Assembly: GCA_036480335.1 (NCBI GenBank) | Contig: JAZGGH010000158.1 | Location: forward strand, 1-40,453 | Direction of reading: 5' to 3' | DNA: 40,453 bases | Origin: JAZGER01 sp036480335 | Lineage (GTDB): Bacteria; Pseudomonadota; Gammaproteobacteria; DSM-19610 | Shown: positions 8,474-17,803 of the stretch, in pieces | How positions within the stretch are numbered: position 1 is the stretch's first letter | Layout of the letters: every line of letters starts with the position of its first letter | The notes under the pieces: generated by a model | Database searches by the model: none | What the model was told of the DNA's origin: nothing | The model's input: only the letters and a program-made list of their open reading frames with translations | Program-made: the position numbers and the translations under genes

Positions 8474-9574
8474 TTAACTTGCATGGTTACGCAGAGCAAC
8501 AGTGGTGACGAATTCACGTCGGATATATTTATCATCACTGGCCATGTTAGCTGTAGTCACCGTATTGCCATTGAAGCTATAGCTGAGCGTTTGTTCTGTC
8601 AGATTATTATTGACACTGCGAATTAACAGCTTGATTTTTGTGGCAACAATGCTGTTCCATCGGGCTTGTGTGGTTGCATCGTATGCAAACGCATCGACAT
8701 AGCTATCAGCAATACCATCATTATTTGTATCTTCACCATACTGAATTTGCATGTCCTCTACGCCATCTACAAGCGCATCGAAGTCACCATTTTGATAGCG
8801 AAAGAGTGTTGGGATTCCATTGACCGTTTGTACGTAATACATAATAGTGGCTAAATGATAAACAACACTATTTGCGTCATTAGCAAATTGATTGGGCATA
8901 TCGCTCACTCCCCCCCATTCATCCTTACTATTTCCCGGAGTGCTCCCCGTAGGATGAGTTATGGTAGCAATTCGGTTAGGTGGGGTACCGCTTACTGTGA
9001 ATGTCCCTGATTGAAAAACAATCGACTTATTGCAATCGGCTACTAGCATAATATCACCAGGACAAAAGCCATTGACCATGGTGGCGGAGTTGTTACACAG
9101 GTTGGAAATAACAGAGGGCGCTTCAATCGTAATGTTGTCTTTTGTAGATATACCAGCCAGTCGGTAGGGTTCACCTTCAGGGCGTCTAATGATGATGACA
9201 TCGGTACCCGTATCAGGTGTGATACTGGTATTTGCACTGGTTAATAATGCAGGTGTTGATGTAAGATCGTTATAGCCTGCAATCGAATAATCATACTGGA
9301 ACTGAAGGTCTGTACTATCGTTCAGATGATTGGTTATAATTTGGCCATCATTACAACCGTAAAATCCGCCCATTTGCACATCTTGTGAAATCATCTGTAT
9401 GCCAAACCGCCCATTTTCCTGAATGCGTGACAGGCCATCCTGAATCCGATAACTGTGTTTGGTGGATACGAAAATTTGAATAACGCCCGTTAATAAAAGG
9501 GTGCTTAGCAATATAGCAATCATAATTTCTATGATTGTCAGGCCCTGTTGTTTTTTATAGTGAAAGATATTCAT
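8474..9574 (-). CDS. pilW: Minor pilin PilW
   Basis: Large minor pilin (366 residues) of the type IV pilus initiation complex. The N-terminus carries the peptidase site QQG/LTIIEIMIAILLSTLLLTG, with Glu at +5 and a hydrophobic helix. Further on, the PilW signatures SRIQENGRFGIQMISQDVQMGGFYGC and VEDMQIQYGED are visible. The ATG overlaps the end of pilV by 4 bases (ATGA), pointing to translational coupling. Length and gene order fit PilW of Pseudomonas-type systems. Confidence 0.94.
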   Translation of the reverse strand: MNIFHYKKQQGLTIIEIMIAILLSTLLLTGVIQIFVSTKHSYRIQDGLSRIQENGRFGIQMISQDVQMGGFYGCNDGQIITNHLNDSTDLQFQYDYSIAGYNDLTSTPALLTSANTSITPDTGTDVIIIRRPEGEPYRLAGISTKDNITIEAPSVISNLCNNSATMVNGFCPGDIMLVADCNKSIVFQSGTFTVSGTPPNRIATITHPTGSTPGNSKDEWGGVSDMPNQFANDANSVVYHLATIMYYVQTVNGIPTLFRYQNGDFDALVDGVEDMQIQYGEDTNNDGIADSYVDAFAYDATTQARWNSIVATKIKLLIRSVNNNLTEQTLSYSFNGNTVTTANMASDDKYIRREFVTTVALRNHAS

Positions 9575-10044
9575 AATTCGGATTCCACTGAGATAGTGCG
9601 TGTGCTCGATCCATTGATTGATCCATTGCTTTCGGTGACGTGGGAATCATCCCATTGAATGGTTACAGTGATCATCCCGGAGTTATTGGCGACCGACCCA
9701 GTACCAGGGCCAGGTAAAGTGGCTACAAGGGTTTTCCATTCAGTCAGATCTGCGTCTGCAATGCTAGTTCCTGAAGAGTTTGCATCAGTACCAGCTGCAA
9801 TGTTGTATTCGCCCCCGTCAATGGCTGCGGTTCTATTGGCGCGCATGCGCTCAAAAATATCATTCGCATAAATGGCAGCCTGTGAAGAGAAATAGGCGCT
9901 CTGGTTGTTTCTCAAACCCGTTGTTTGCAGGCCGGCAAGACCCAGCAGGCCGATCGATAATATAACCATAGAGACCAGGACTTCTATCAGTGTGAAGCCC
10001 TGTTGCAGTCGGCTTTTTTGAGTATTTGACTGTTTTATATTCAT
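9571..10044 (-). CDS. pilV: Minor pilin PilV
   Basis: Minor pilin of about 157 residues, part of the PilVWX-FimU core that primes pilus assembly. The leader ends QQG before FTLIEVLVSMVILSIGLLGLAGLQ, and the PilV-specific stretch NNQSAYFSSQAAIYANDIFERMRANR is clear. The start at 10044 (MNIKQSNT) is preceded by AGGAT at about 7 bases; a longer frame beginning at 10086 would overlap the upstream gene. It overlaps pilW by 4 bases and follows the fimU gene by 13 bases. Confidence 0.94.
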   Translation of the reverse strand: MNIKQSNTQKSRLQQGFTLIEVLVSMVILSIGLLGLAGLQTTGLRNNQSAYFSSQAAIYANDIFERMRANRTAAIDGGEYNIAAGTDANSSGTSIADADLTEWKTLVATLPGPGTGSVANNSGMITVTIQWDDSHVTESNGSINGSSTRTISVESEL

Positions 10045-10057
10045 ATCTGAATCCTCG

Positions 10058-10567
10058 CTAACAACTAGCTGCAGCAGTGCTAACACGACCGGCTGCAGAG
10101 ATAGAAATGACGCGTTGTTGTGTGTTAGTACAGCCTGAAATTTCGTGTGTAAGGGTACGTCCGGCGCCTAACGTTCCGTTGGACTGATAGCGAATGAAGG
10201 TTGCACTATTCGAAGCTGTCATCGAAGGGCTGCCTTCCATGGCACCCCAGACTCGGATTACTTCAGCAACTGTTGTGGTTGCGCCTGCAGCGACTGAATC
10301 CTCATAAACAATCCAGCCAACAGACCAGTCATTACTGCCTGTACAGCTGGACTGATTACTGCTGGCACACAATGAGACATTTGTACCTCTGTGAATGGCT
10401 TCCATGCGCGCAAGATTGATCGCTGAAACCATTTCATTGGTTTGTGTCGTAATGCGACTGTTTTGTATTGTGGTATTAAAGCTGGGAACGGCAATGGTCA
10501 TCACAATCGCGGCAATTGCGATGGTGATCATGAGTTCGACAAGCGTAAATCCGTGGTGTTTTTTCAT
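10058..10567 (-). CDS. fimU: Minor pilin, GspH/FimT-FimU type
   Basis: First gene of the minor-pilin operon. The product of about 169 residues starts MKKHHG/FTLVELMITIAIAAIVMTIAVPSF with a six-residue leader, followed by a GspH-like domain with paired cysteines (SLCASSNQSSC) and a C-terminal ISISAAGRVSTAAASC. Position before pilV matches fimU of Pseudomonas; by sequence alone FimT is equally possible. The ATG at 10567 is preferred over a TTG at 10588 because it gives a normal short prepilin leader, although neither start has a strong ribosome binding site. Confidence 0.88.
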   Translation of the reverse strand: MKKHHGFTLVELMITIAIAAIVMTIAVPSFNTTIQNSRITTQTNEMVSAINLARMEAIHRGTNVSLCASSNQSSCTGSNDWSVGWIVYEDSVAAGATTTVAEVIRVWGAMEGSPSMTASNSATFIRYQSNGTLGAGRTLTHEISGCTNTQQRVISISAAGRVSTAAASC

Positions 10568-10588
10568 AGTGATCGTGTTATCGGCCAA

Positions 10589-10911
10589 TATCCGTACAGT
10601 TAATCGAAAACCGACGAATGACTGTGTTTTGCAGATAAACGGTCAACGTCAGTCCTTTTGACGGTAAAAATTGAATGTCATCAAGCGTTAACGGAAGATC
10701 TGGAAAGATCTTTAACCCGATTGAGTTATTGGGGTGAGGGGGTTATAGACTGTTTGACTAAGAGCCTGCTTTGGCAGTCTGATAGCAGCTTGATTGCTGC
10801 GAAGAGGGTTCAGATAACGGTAGGTTAGGCTACCAGGCAGGTTTTTACGCGAGGCACGAAAGCCCAACTATCCAGATAGCTCAGTGAGGCTTCGTGTCTT
10901 AATAATGGCTG
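10589..10911. other. Gene-free stretch rich in inverted repeats between glycosyltransferase and fimU
   Basis: No credible gene. On the + strand, a 7-base inverted repeat AAGATCT-GGAA-AGATCTT lies at 10695-10712. A pair of hairpins (GCAGC/GCTGC at 10785-10800 and GGTAG/CTACC at 10819-10834) is enclosed by CCTGC at 10765-10769 and GCAGG at 10837-10841, the latter followed by TTTTT. A third, longer inverted repeat joins GGCACGAAAGCC (10853-10864) with GGCTTCGTGTC (10888-10898). This could be a terminator for the glycosyltransferase gene, a leader of the pilin operon, or a small structured RNA; no known RNA family was recognised. Confidence 0.5.
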
Positions 10912-11850
10912 CTATGCAGCAGATAATTTCAAAGGTGGATTACCCGGCGGTTCCAGATAAGGCGTTTTCTCCAGAATCTCGAAGGCATCATGGCGCACAT
11001 GATTCTGTTCCATTTCATTTCGCAGCATTTCCTCTGTAACAATACCTTTATCCACACATTCTTTAAGCAGACCAAAGAACAGCAAGGTCTGGTTATGATC
11101 AGGATGTTCTTTATAGTTACCCAGCAGGCCATACTCACCAAATAAATGGCGGCGCGCACGCATTGCCCAGGCAACCGGCGGAAACAGGCGAAAACGCTCA
11201 GCAGGGCGCCAGTCTATCGGCAGGCCAGCTTTCCAGGGTTGTGTTTTACGGCGAGTTACATGCAGCATTTTGGTTTCAGGCGTCAGTTTATCGAAATCGT
11301 TCCAGACATTTTCAAACAGACCGATAGTGCTGCGGTCTTCCGTGCGCAGGCAGATCCAGGGCATATAGTCCCATTTGCTGTCAAACATGGCGTTAAACTG
11401 CTCTTCAACTTTCCAGTGTGTGAGCTTTTCACAATCCAGCAGCATCACACTACTCGCCAGACATTTATCAATGATGCCTTTAGTACCAGAGCGAGGGCGA
11501 CACATGATGGCTTTGCCCTGCATATCCCGAGAGAGTAAATCCCAGATGTCGGCAATGGCGAAAATATCCGGATCGATTACGACTGCACGACCTTTGTAGC
11601 CCATGAGCTCAGGTGGCAAAAAGCGTGTTGGTGTAAATGATTGCAGATCGTCGTTTAGCCAGGTGCGTTGTACGCCATCGCGCAGATACATCTGACCTTC
11701 ACGTTCCCGAAAATAGGGGTAATCCCGAGTATCCATGATTTTGACATCAAATTGATCGCTATGACTGGAATTTCGTTTCAGCGCATATTCGGCAACCAGT
11801 GCACCAACAATTTGCTTGTGATTGGTCTGAATAAAAACAGTGTGGTTCAT
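10912..11850 (-). CDS. GT8-like glycosyltransferase
   Basis: Probable GT-A fold sugar transferase of about 312 residues. It contains GRAVVIDPDIFAIADI, which looks like the metal-binding DxD region of GT8 enzymes. It also has SSVMLLDCEKL and MLHVTRRKTQPWKAGLP, which closely parallel VMLLDCEKL and LLHFTTLHTQPWRPFP in the fusion protein at 20034, so the two are paralogous in this part. The start at 11850 has GAGG 6 bases upstream. It lies at the left edge of the accessory island, on the same strand as the sulfotransferase and the pilin operon. Donor and acceptor sugars cannot be read from the sequence. Confidence 0.75.
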   Translation of the reverse strand: MNHTVFIQTNHKQIVGALVAEYALKRNSSHSDQFDVKIMDTRDYPYFREREGQMYLRDGVQRTWLNDDLQSFTPTRFLPPELMGYKGRAVVIDPDIFAIADIWDLLSRDMQGKAIMCRPRSGTKGIIDKCLASSVMLLDCEKLTHWKVEEQFNAMFDSKWDYMPWICLRTEDRSTIGLFENVWNDFDKLTPETKMLHVTRRKTQPWKAGLPIDWRPAERFRLFPPVAWAMRARRHLFGEYGLLGNYKEHPDHNQTLLFFGLLKECVDKGIVTEEMLRNEMEQNHVRHDAFEILEKTPYLEPPGNPPLKLSAA

Positions 11851-11993
11851 GGGGTACCTCAATCGAGTGTATATTCTGTGGGTGATTGTAACCGAAACGT
11901 GGGAAAGTGCCCAAATCGAATGTTAACCCGAATCTACTGATATAAATACGTCATAGCACAATTTATTGAATCTCAGTCTTTCCAAAAAACACA

Positions 11994-12917
11994 CTATCCT
12001 GCACTCTCATTCGTGTTTCTATAACCAAAAACTGGGTCCAGTTTTGTCTGTACCAGGGCATCCATGTTGGCAATCTGTTCATCATCAAAATAATCCCGGT
12101 AGCCGCCAACTTTAGCCTTTCTGACCTTGAAGGAATTTGGGTTGTTCTTGTCTTTAGCAACCATGCGGCTGCCGCTGAGCCAGAAAGTGCGTTTTGTTTC
12201 CATATTGCGCATATTTTCGACAGAGGCAAAGCGAATGGCTTCAGAGATTTCGTCGGTATCGCCGGGAGTGCCTAGAAATTCTACGATACGTTCCAGCGCG
12301 GTATCCGTGTCTGATCGCATATCTTCGTAACGAACAATCAACAGATTTTCAATATCTTTGGCTTCAGTCGACCACAGATTCAGGTAATCGATGATTTTAG
12401 GTAGCCCGGAAGCCTGATCCATCACAAAGTCATAAATTTCAACATCAGTACCATGTTCAGGGTACTGGTTTAAGGTTTTTTTACCTGGTCGCATGCGGTA
12501 TTTCCATTGGAAAAACTGGGAAACGGCAATATCAAGCGGATTTCGTACCAGCAAGACAACCTTTTTATGATAGAAATCAGATTTGTTATCTACGTTGCCA
12601 GTGTAATCCTTAATGTAATTATCATGCGTGAAGAACAGTTTGGGTATGGCGCTGTTTTTTTTATGCAGATTGTCGAAGCCGATCAGGTGACGTTCAGATA
12701 GACCATGCTTGACCTGATAAAAACGCGATAGCATGACCCGTAGCCAGGTTCTACCACTTTTACCAAAAGACACAATCACCGCATCCGCCAGCTTCAGCTT
12801 ACGAAATTCCTCTTTGCCGCGTAGCCAGCGATCGACACGCATTTTTCGATTAGCTGGAAGCCAGAATAGAAGACCAAGAACCAGGAAACGAGTGATTTTT
12901 TTGAGAATAGTATGCAT
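11994..12917 (-). CDS. PAPS-dependent sulfotransferase
   Basis: Sulfotransfer_1 family enzyme of 307 residues that would move a sulfuryl group from PAPS to a hydroxyl, probably on a surface carbohydrate. The PAPS-binding pieces are visible: the 5'-phosphosulfate loop SFGKSGRTWLRVML, the 3'-phosphate segment VVLLVRNPLDIAVSQFF, and the C-terminal RKAKVGGYRDYF corresponding to the RKGxxGDWK motif. The first 20 residues are hydrophobic (FLVLGLLFWLP), suggesting a membrane anchor. It is divergent from the GT4-like gene at 13025 and surrounded by glycosyltransferases, which supports a polysaccharide or glycan acceptor. Confidence 0.88.
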   Translation of the reverse strand: MHTILKKITRFLVLGLLFWLPANRKMRVDRWLRGKEEFRKLKLADAVIVSFGKSGRTWLRVMLSRFYQVKHGLSERHLIGFDNLHKKNSAIPKLFFTHDNYIKDYTGNVDNKSDFYHKKVVLLVRNPLDIAVSQFFQWKYRMRPGKKTLNQYPEHGTDVEIYDFVMDQASGLPKIIDYLNLWSTEAKDIENLLIVRYEDMRSDTDTALERIVEFLGTPGDTDEISEAIRFASVENMRNMETKRTFWLSGSRMVAKDKNNPNSFKVRKAKVGGYRDYFDDEQIANMDALVQTKLDPVFGYRNTNESAG

Positions 12918-13024
12918 CGTATGGCAATAAAGTGTAATGAGAGAATATAGCGGATTCTATCATCATCGGTCATAAGCTACACTCTTCATCTGAAATGACG
13001 GATATTCTGGATTAAGGTCGGATT

Positions 13025-14065
13025 TTGAAAATTACAAATACATTCCCGGTAGGCTGGAAGCCCCAGAATTATGAAGCGCGTGTTGGCAGTGTCAGAATCC
13101 GGTGTCTGAATACAATCGCTGAACTTCGTCACGAAGGTTTTCCGATAGAATTATTCAGAGAAAAAAAGACATATGCCCTCGTTGTATTTTCGAAAACCTA
13201 CAAAGATAGTGATATTGAGCTGGCCGCCCGTTTGAAAGCCAGTGGAACCAGAGTTGTTTTCGATATTTGTGATAATCACTTCCTCAAAGAACCGGAAAGG
13301 GTAGACCGTCTGCATCGCATGCTCCAGGCTTGCGATCAATGCGTTGTATCAAGCGATGCTATGAAGAGTGTAATATGTGAGAAAATGGGTGATTCTTTCA
13401 GTACGGCTATTACTGTTATATCCGATGCCGTCGAAACAAGCCTGACTGGCTCAATATTGAATATTAAAGCAAGAGTCTTGGCAGAATGGCAGTTTCTTCG
13501 GTTCTTAAGGCAGCGTGCAAAGTGGGTTAAGGAAGAGCGCTTTCAACTTGTCTGGTTTGGTAACCACAAGGGTAGCTATGATTCGGGTATGCCGCATATG
13601 CAGGTTATGCAGCCTATGCTAGAAGCGTTAAACCAGTCCTCGCCAATATCGTTAACAGTTATCAGTAATTCACGAGAGTATTTCGAACAGGTGTTTTCAG
13701 ACTGGAACATACCATTAACATATATCGACTGGAGTCCGATGACATTCTTCAGGGTAATGAAATACCATTCTGTTACCTTGATCCCTATTGGCATCAACGA
13801 TTTTACAAAAGTGAAAACAAATAATCGCCTGCTTCAGTCGTTGTATCTGGGGGTTGGTGTGGTGGCAAGTCAGATAGATAGCTATAAAGAATTTTCAGAC
13901 TGTACAGTTCAATCAGACTGGCAGCTGGGGCTGGAAGCTTATATTAAAGATCCGGATTTGTTAGAAACACATGTAAAACATGGACAGGAAATCATCAAAC
14001 AACGTTATATGATTTCGCACATTGCAGCGGAATGGAGAAAATTCTTCCTGGAGGCAGTGGAGTGA
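13025..14065 (+). CDS. GT4-like glycosyltransferase
   Basis: A 346-residue protein that looks like a divergent GT-B glycosyltransferase. The C-terminal half carries FQLVWFGNHKGSYDSGMPHM, SLTVISNSREYFEQV and LIPIGINDFTKVKTNNRLLQSLYLGVGVVAS, which matches the nucleotide-sugar binding half of group-1 transferases. The start is TTG at 13025, since no ATG lies in the first 100 codons; AAGG is placed about 8 bases before it. It ends 8 bases from the convergent methyltransferase gene. Substrate unknown; likely part of the glycan island. Confidence 0.72.
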   Translation: MKITNTFPVGWKPQNYEARVGSVRIRCLNTIAELRHEGFPIELFREKKTYALVVFSKTYKDSDIELAARLKASGTRVVFDICDNHFLKEPERVDRLHRMLQACDQCVVSSDAMKSVICEKMGDSFSTAITVISDAVETSLTGSILNIKARVLAEWQFLRFLRQRAKWVKEERFQLVWFGNHKGSYDSGMPHMQVMQPMLEALNQSSPISLTVISNSREYFEQVFSDWNIPLTYIDWSPMTFFRVMKYHSVTLIPIGINDFTKVKTNNRLLQSLYLGVGVVASQIDSYKEFSDCTVQSDWQLGLEAYIKDPDLLETHVKHGQEIIKQRYMISHIAAEWRKFFLEAVE

Positions 14066-14073
14066 ACCTGTTT

Positions 14074-15036
14074 TTATTGTTCAGGTTTACGAAACAGGGC
14101 GTAAATTTCATCACCTCTGCTTGTTACTCTTGCGGCAGGATAATATAGCTTGGCAATCCATTTTCGCAGTTTGCGTTTTTTTGAAGGTTTTCCCTGATTG
14201 TTGATCAGATAGTCCAGACTTTTCAGGATGAGTTTGGTTTTCGCAATTGTATTCACGTAAGTCGTGTTAAAGCCAGTATTGTTGGCCAGGAGAGAAAGGT
14301 TTTCAGGCGAAAACAGAATAAGATGACGAGGCACATCGTCAGCAAACCAGTATTTACCAAATAAGGCACGGCCCAATGAGCGACTGTTAGGTGTTCTTAT
14401 TAAGAGTTGTCCACCCGGTTTGAGGATCCGAAAAATCTCTTCAAAAAAAGTTTTGGGTTCAGCTAAATGCTCTACCAGATGATGCGCTGTCACCAGATCA
14501 AAATGGTTGTCTGGAAACGCAGCTTTTGACAGTTCACCCTGAAATATCGTTAAACCATTTGTTCTACAAATATCTGTTGCAATGGGATTGAATTCAACGC
14601 CCTGAACATCCCAGCCCAGATCCTGGAGTTTGAGTAGAAATTCTCCATTGCCACAACCCACATCGACTGCTTTTCCGGCAGGTATAAATTGAATGGGTTT
14701 TTCGGGATAGAAGAAACTCAGAATGGGTGCAAAGAGATCGACCATTCCAGAAGTTTGAATGCCTGTATAGCCTCCATAGCGTTTTAGTAGCGTGTTTTCT
14801 ATATGGTTGATCTTTTTTTCTGCCGGGGGAGGCTGATAAATCGAATAATCGTCGGGGTAGAATTCAGTAATTTGTTCCAGAGTTGGTGTTGGATGCTGAT
14901 AAATTGCTTTACAACTGCGACATTGATGATAGTAATAGACAGTATCACCCTGATACATTAGATCCGTGTTTTCGGAGTGAGCAACTCCGGTTTTGCCGCA
15001 TATTGGGCAATTGCTGTTTTGTAAATGATCAGTCAT
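14074..15036 (-). CDS. Class I SAM-dependent methyltransferase with N-terminal zinc ribbon
   Basis: A 320-residue protein with an N-terminal CPICG...CRSC zinc-ribbon-like pair, as in sugar C-methyltransferase-like proteins. A Rossmann methyltransferase domain follows with motif I AVDVGCGNGEFLLKL, an acidic motif GVEFNP and the downstream FDLVTAHHLVEHLAEP, then ILKPGGQLLIRTPN. This arrangement is common in enzymes encoded with glycosyltransferases in O-antigen or capsule loci. It converges on the GT4-like gene. Acceptor unknown; a sugar nucleotide or glycan end is a reasonable inference from context only. Confidence 0.85.
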   Translation of the reverse strand: MTDHLQNSNCPICGKTGVAHSENTDLMYQGDTVYYYHQCRSCKAIYQHPTPTLEQITEFYPDDYSIYQPPPAEKKINHIENTLLKRYGGYTGIQTSGMVDLFAPILSFFYPEKPIQFIPAGKAVDVGCGNGEFLLKLQDLGWDVQGVEFNPIATDICRTNGLTIFQGELSKAAFPDNHFDLVTAHHLVEHLAEPKTFFEEIFRILKPGGQLLIRTPNSRSLGRALFGKYWFADDVPRHLILFSPENLSLLANNTGFNTTYVNTIAKTKLILKSLDYLINNQGKPSKKRKLRKWIAKLYYPAARVTSRGDEIYALFRKPEQ

Positions 15037-15133
15037 GTGGTCGGTAAAGACTCCATATTTTTTGTGTCAAAGCTCGAAAATAGCGAGCATTGGATTAGAT
15101 TATATGCTGGATTTTACAATACTTCAGTATGAT

Positions 15134-15580
15134 TCAGCTAGCTTCTGTTGGGATCGGTGGCAAAGTCGTTGCCCGCATTGAGAAACAACGACTGAATGGC
15201 AACTGGCGCGGCTGTTTTTCTACAACCGCCAGCAATGCAGCATCCATAGCGTCATCTTTTACATACTGCTCAACCAGTGGCGGTAAAGAAAAGAGCCGGC
15301 CCCAGTGCTGAAATAACGTTTTCAGATCCCAGGCAGCAGCTTTTTCCTGATTCACATGCAGTACCACATGGTGGTGATTACTCATCACCGCATAAGCACA
15401 AACATCAATGGCAAAGATCTGAGAGAGCTGAAGTATCCGCTCTTCAATCCAGCCCCGGCGGTGTTCATAGCTTATGCCATTTTCAGTACCGCACAGAAAA
15501 GCACGACGCACACAACGGGAAGTACAGTGATAGTAGGGTGAAACATCCAGGGACACAATTTCACAGCGGGGTTTGGGCAT
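15134..15580 (-). pseudogene. REP-associated tyrosine transposase (RAYT), 3'-truncated
   Basis: The first roughly 120 residues match the IS200-like RAYT family: YHCTSRCVRRAFLCG, SYEHRRGWIEERI, then FAIDVCAYAVMSNHHHVVLHV, which contains the HUH metal-binding motif. Family members usually run to about 300 residues and continue with a segment like ISWFMRCLNE and a GRFWEGRF block; here the frame ends at 148 residues with an unrelated-looking tail. It is therefore probably a dead or truncated copy. Such transposases act on REP repeats, and a 17-base repeated motif lies nearby (15721 and 17955). Confidence 0.8.
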
Positions 15581-15720
15581 GATGATCTCCTTATCGTCGT
15601 AGCCATTCCTTGAGTGAGTAACGATATAGAGTTATTCTTGTGTTTTCAAGTGGTGGGTGTCCTTTGAATTTTTGAATTCTTTGAGTTTTGTAGGACTTCG
15701 TGCAGTGCCTTTACACCAAG

Positions 15721-15737
15721 AGAAACAAGACAGGCAC
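15721..15737 (+). repeat. 17-base repeated motif, copy 1 (REP-like)
   Basis: AGAAACAAGACAGGCAC occurs here and again, identical and in the same orientation, at 17955-17971, so the two copies bracket the acyltransferase gene. The proximity of a truncated RAYT gene suggests a REP-type sequence, but no hairpin typical of REPs is obvious at either copy. Confidence 0.6.
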
Positions 15738-15829
15738 AGTAGCAGGCACATATAAGGAGATGGCGTGTGCTATAACGAGGTGTTTCTAACAGGTACAGAG
15801 TGTAGCTTAGATGATTTACAAGGTGGATT

Positions 15830-17803
15830 TTGCGTTACCGATCTGATATTGATGGTTTGCGAGCCCTGGCTGTTATTCCTGTTGTGCTGTTCCATGCAGG
15901 TTATGACTGGATACCTGGCGGTTTTGTCGGCGTTGATGTTTTTTTTGTTATTTCTGGCTATTTGATCAGCAGTATTATTAGTCGGGAAATGGCTCAGGGT
16001 GTATTCACCTTCCGGGGTTTCTACGAACGCAGGTTGCGGCGAATCATTCCAGCGTTGCTGATTGTGCTGTTTGCAACATTGTTGGTGGGTTACTTTCTTC
16101 TTTTGCCTGACGAATACATCACGCTCAGTGAGTCGACTGCATCTGCGCTGGGGTTTGTGCCCAATATCTATTTCTTTGCGACCGCAAGTACCTATTTTGG
16201 GCTTGATATTGTCACCGCACCTTTGTTGCATACCTGGTCGCTTGGTATTGAAGAGCAGTTCTATCTGTTTTTCCCTGTGATTGTTTTTTTACTCTATAAA
16301 TATAAAAAACAAGGATGGATAATTCCGGTTATTGCTGCGTTGTTTATTGCATCAATCCTCGCTAATATTTTATTCGCCGGAGTTCAAACAAAATTTACAT
16401 TTTATATGTTGCCGACGCGTGCATGGGAATTGCTAGCGGGTGTTTTGTTGAGCCTTGGCTTTTTGCCGGAAGTTCGAAATAAGTTATTCGCTAACCTGAT
16501 TTCAATGGCAGGTCTGGTCTTAATTCTAGGAGCTATGCTCGCACTGGATGAAACGGCGATATTCCCAGGTGTGAATGCTATTTATCCTGTGCTCGGCGCT
16601 GTGTTCATTATTTATGCTAATACGCATAGAGAAACTGTCGTTAGCCGATTGTTAAGTAACAAGGTCTTTGTCTGGATTGGCCTTATTTCTTATTCGCTCT
16701 ATCTCTGGCACTGGCCTGTGACTGTGTACACGAAATTGATTTGGGATTCGCCGTTAAGTCAGTTATTTGTTGTGTGTGTATCAGTCCTGCTTGCGGCTAT
16801 TTCCTATCACTATATTGAAAGCCGTTACCGGAAGCGGGAACGAAAAATATCGATTTTACGGACTTTAAAAGAGCTGGGGTTTGCCAGCATCGTAATTTCC
16901 ATGGCCGCCGCCGCTATATATTTTAATGGTGGCTTGATGGATAGAGTGCCAGACGCAGTTAACAGTATTGCCTATAAGAAAAATTATGGTGGTGATATTA
17001 AAAATTGTGAGCCATTTATTGAAGGCAATGATCGAGCAAACCTTTGTCAATTGGGAAATCCGAAAGCTCCCCCTGAGTTTGTCGTGTGGGGTGACTCCCA
17101 TGCCATCGCAATTTCACCCGCACTAGATGAGGCAGCACGAGAGCTGGGAGTATCTGGTTACACAATGACGAGTGGTGGTTGTCGTGCATTGCTGGGTGTG
17201 TATCGAAAATCAAAAGATCGTTGCCTGAAATTTAATAATCAGGCCATGAGTTTTATCAAGGCGAATCCATCGATAAAAGTGGTTTTTCTTGTTGGCTACT
17301 GGCGCTTGCCACTGCTTGGTGAAAGCTATGATAACAGTAACTTTCTGATTATTGATGAGCAGACCAAATTCAGTTCACCTGCAGAGAATCGGCGTGTTTT
17401 TGAGCGTGGCCTCCACCGGACACTCGCAGCACTGACAGGCTATAAGGTGGTTGTTGTCGAAGATATTCCTGAAATAGGCTCCCAATTTGGTAAAGCGATT
17501 GCAAATCATCTGGCGAGGGAAACATGGCTTGGTCGAAATACATTCACTTATCGCGTGTTTCATGATGAAGCTGATGCCTACAGCAAAGCATTTTTAGAAA
17601 TCACAGAAAATCTTCCTGAAGGGAGTGATTATATTAAAATTAAACCCCAGCTCTGTAATGGTCTGGAATGTAAGCTTATCATTGATGGCGAGCTTGTGTA
17701 TGCTGATGGAGATCATCTTTCGGGGTATGGGGCGCAATTGCTTAAACCTATGTTTAAAGATTACTTGCGTGAGAATTTTGGATCGTTTTTAATTATAAAT
17801 TAA
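15830..17803 (+). CDS. OafA/YrhL-type acyltransferase with C-terminal SGNH domain
   Basis: Integral membrane O-acyltransferase of 657 residues that would transfer acetyl or another acyl group to a cell-surface sugar. The N-terminal Acyltransferase_3 domain (about 1-350) has MRYRSDIDGLRALAVIPVVLFHAG, GGFVGVDVFFVISGYLI and FYERRLRRIIPAL plus some ten hydrophobic segments. The C-terminal SGNH hydrolase-like domain has WGDSHA (block I) and DGDHLS (Asp-His pair near the end). The TTG at 15830 is chosen because a strong AAGGTGG lies just upstream and the typical YRSDIDGLRA motif would otherwise be lost. Likely O-antigen, exopolysaccharide or pilin-glycan acetylation. Confidence 0.92.
   Translation: MRYRSDIDGLRALAVIPVVLFHAGYDWIPGGFVGVDVFFVISGYLISSIISREMAQGVFTFRGFYERRLRRIIPALLIVLFATLLVGYFLLLPDEYITLSESTASALGFVPNIYFFATASTYFGLDIVTAPLLHTWSLGIEEQFYLFFPVIVFLLYKYKKQGWIIPVIAALFIASILANILFAGVQTKFTFYMLPTRAWELLAGVLLSLGFLPEVRNKLFANLISMAGLVLILGAMLALDETAIFPGVNAIYPVLGAVFIIYANTHRETVVSRLLSNKVFVWIGLISYSLYLWHWPVTVYTKLIWDSPLSQLFVVCVSVLLAAISYHYIESRYRKRERKISILRTLKELGFASIVISMAAAAIYFNGGLMDRVPDAVNSIAYKKNYGGDIKNCEPFIEGNDRANLCQLGNPKAPPEFVVWGDSHAIAISPALDEAARELGVSGYTMTSGGCRALLGVYRKSKDRCLKFNNQAMSFIKANPSIKVVFLVGYWRLPLLGESYDNSNFLIIDEQTKFSSPAENRRVFERGLHRTLAALTGYKVVVVEDIPEIGSQFGKAIANHLARETWLGRNTFTYRVFHDEADAYSKAFLEITENLPEGSDYIKIKPQLCNGLECKLIIDGELVYADGDHLSGYGAQLLKPMFKDYLRENFGSFLIIN

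Noticed and set aside
10853..10898. A possible c-di-GMP riboswitch, because of the GCACGAAAGCC stretch before a pilin operon
   Set aside because: The conserved GEMM-I core (GGCAAACC followed later by a GACGCAAAGCC segment and the receptor helix) cannot be lined up on either strand.
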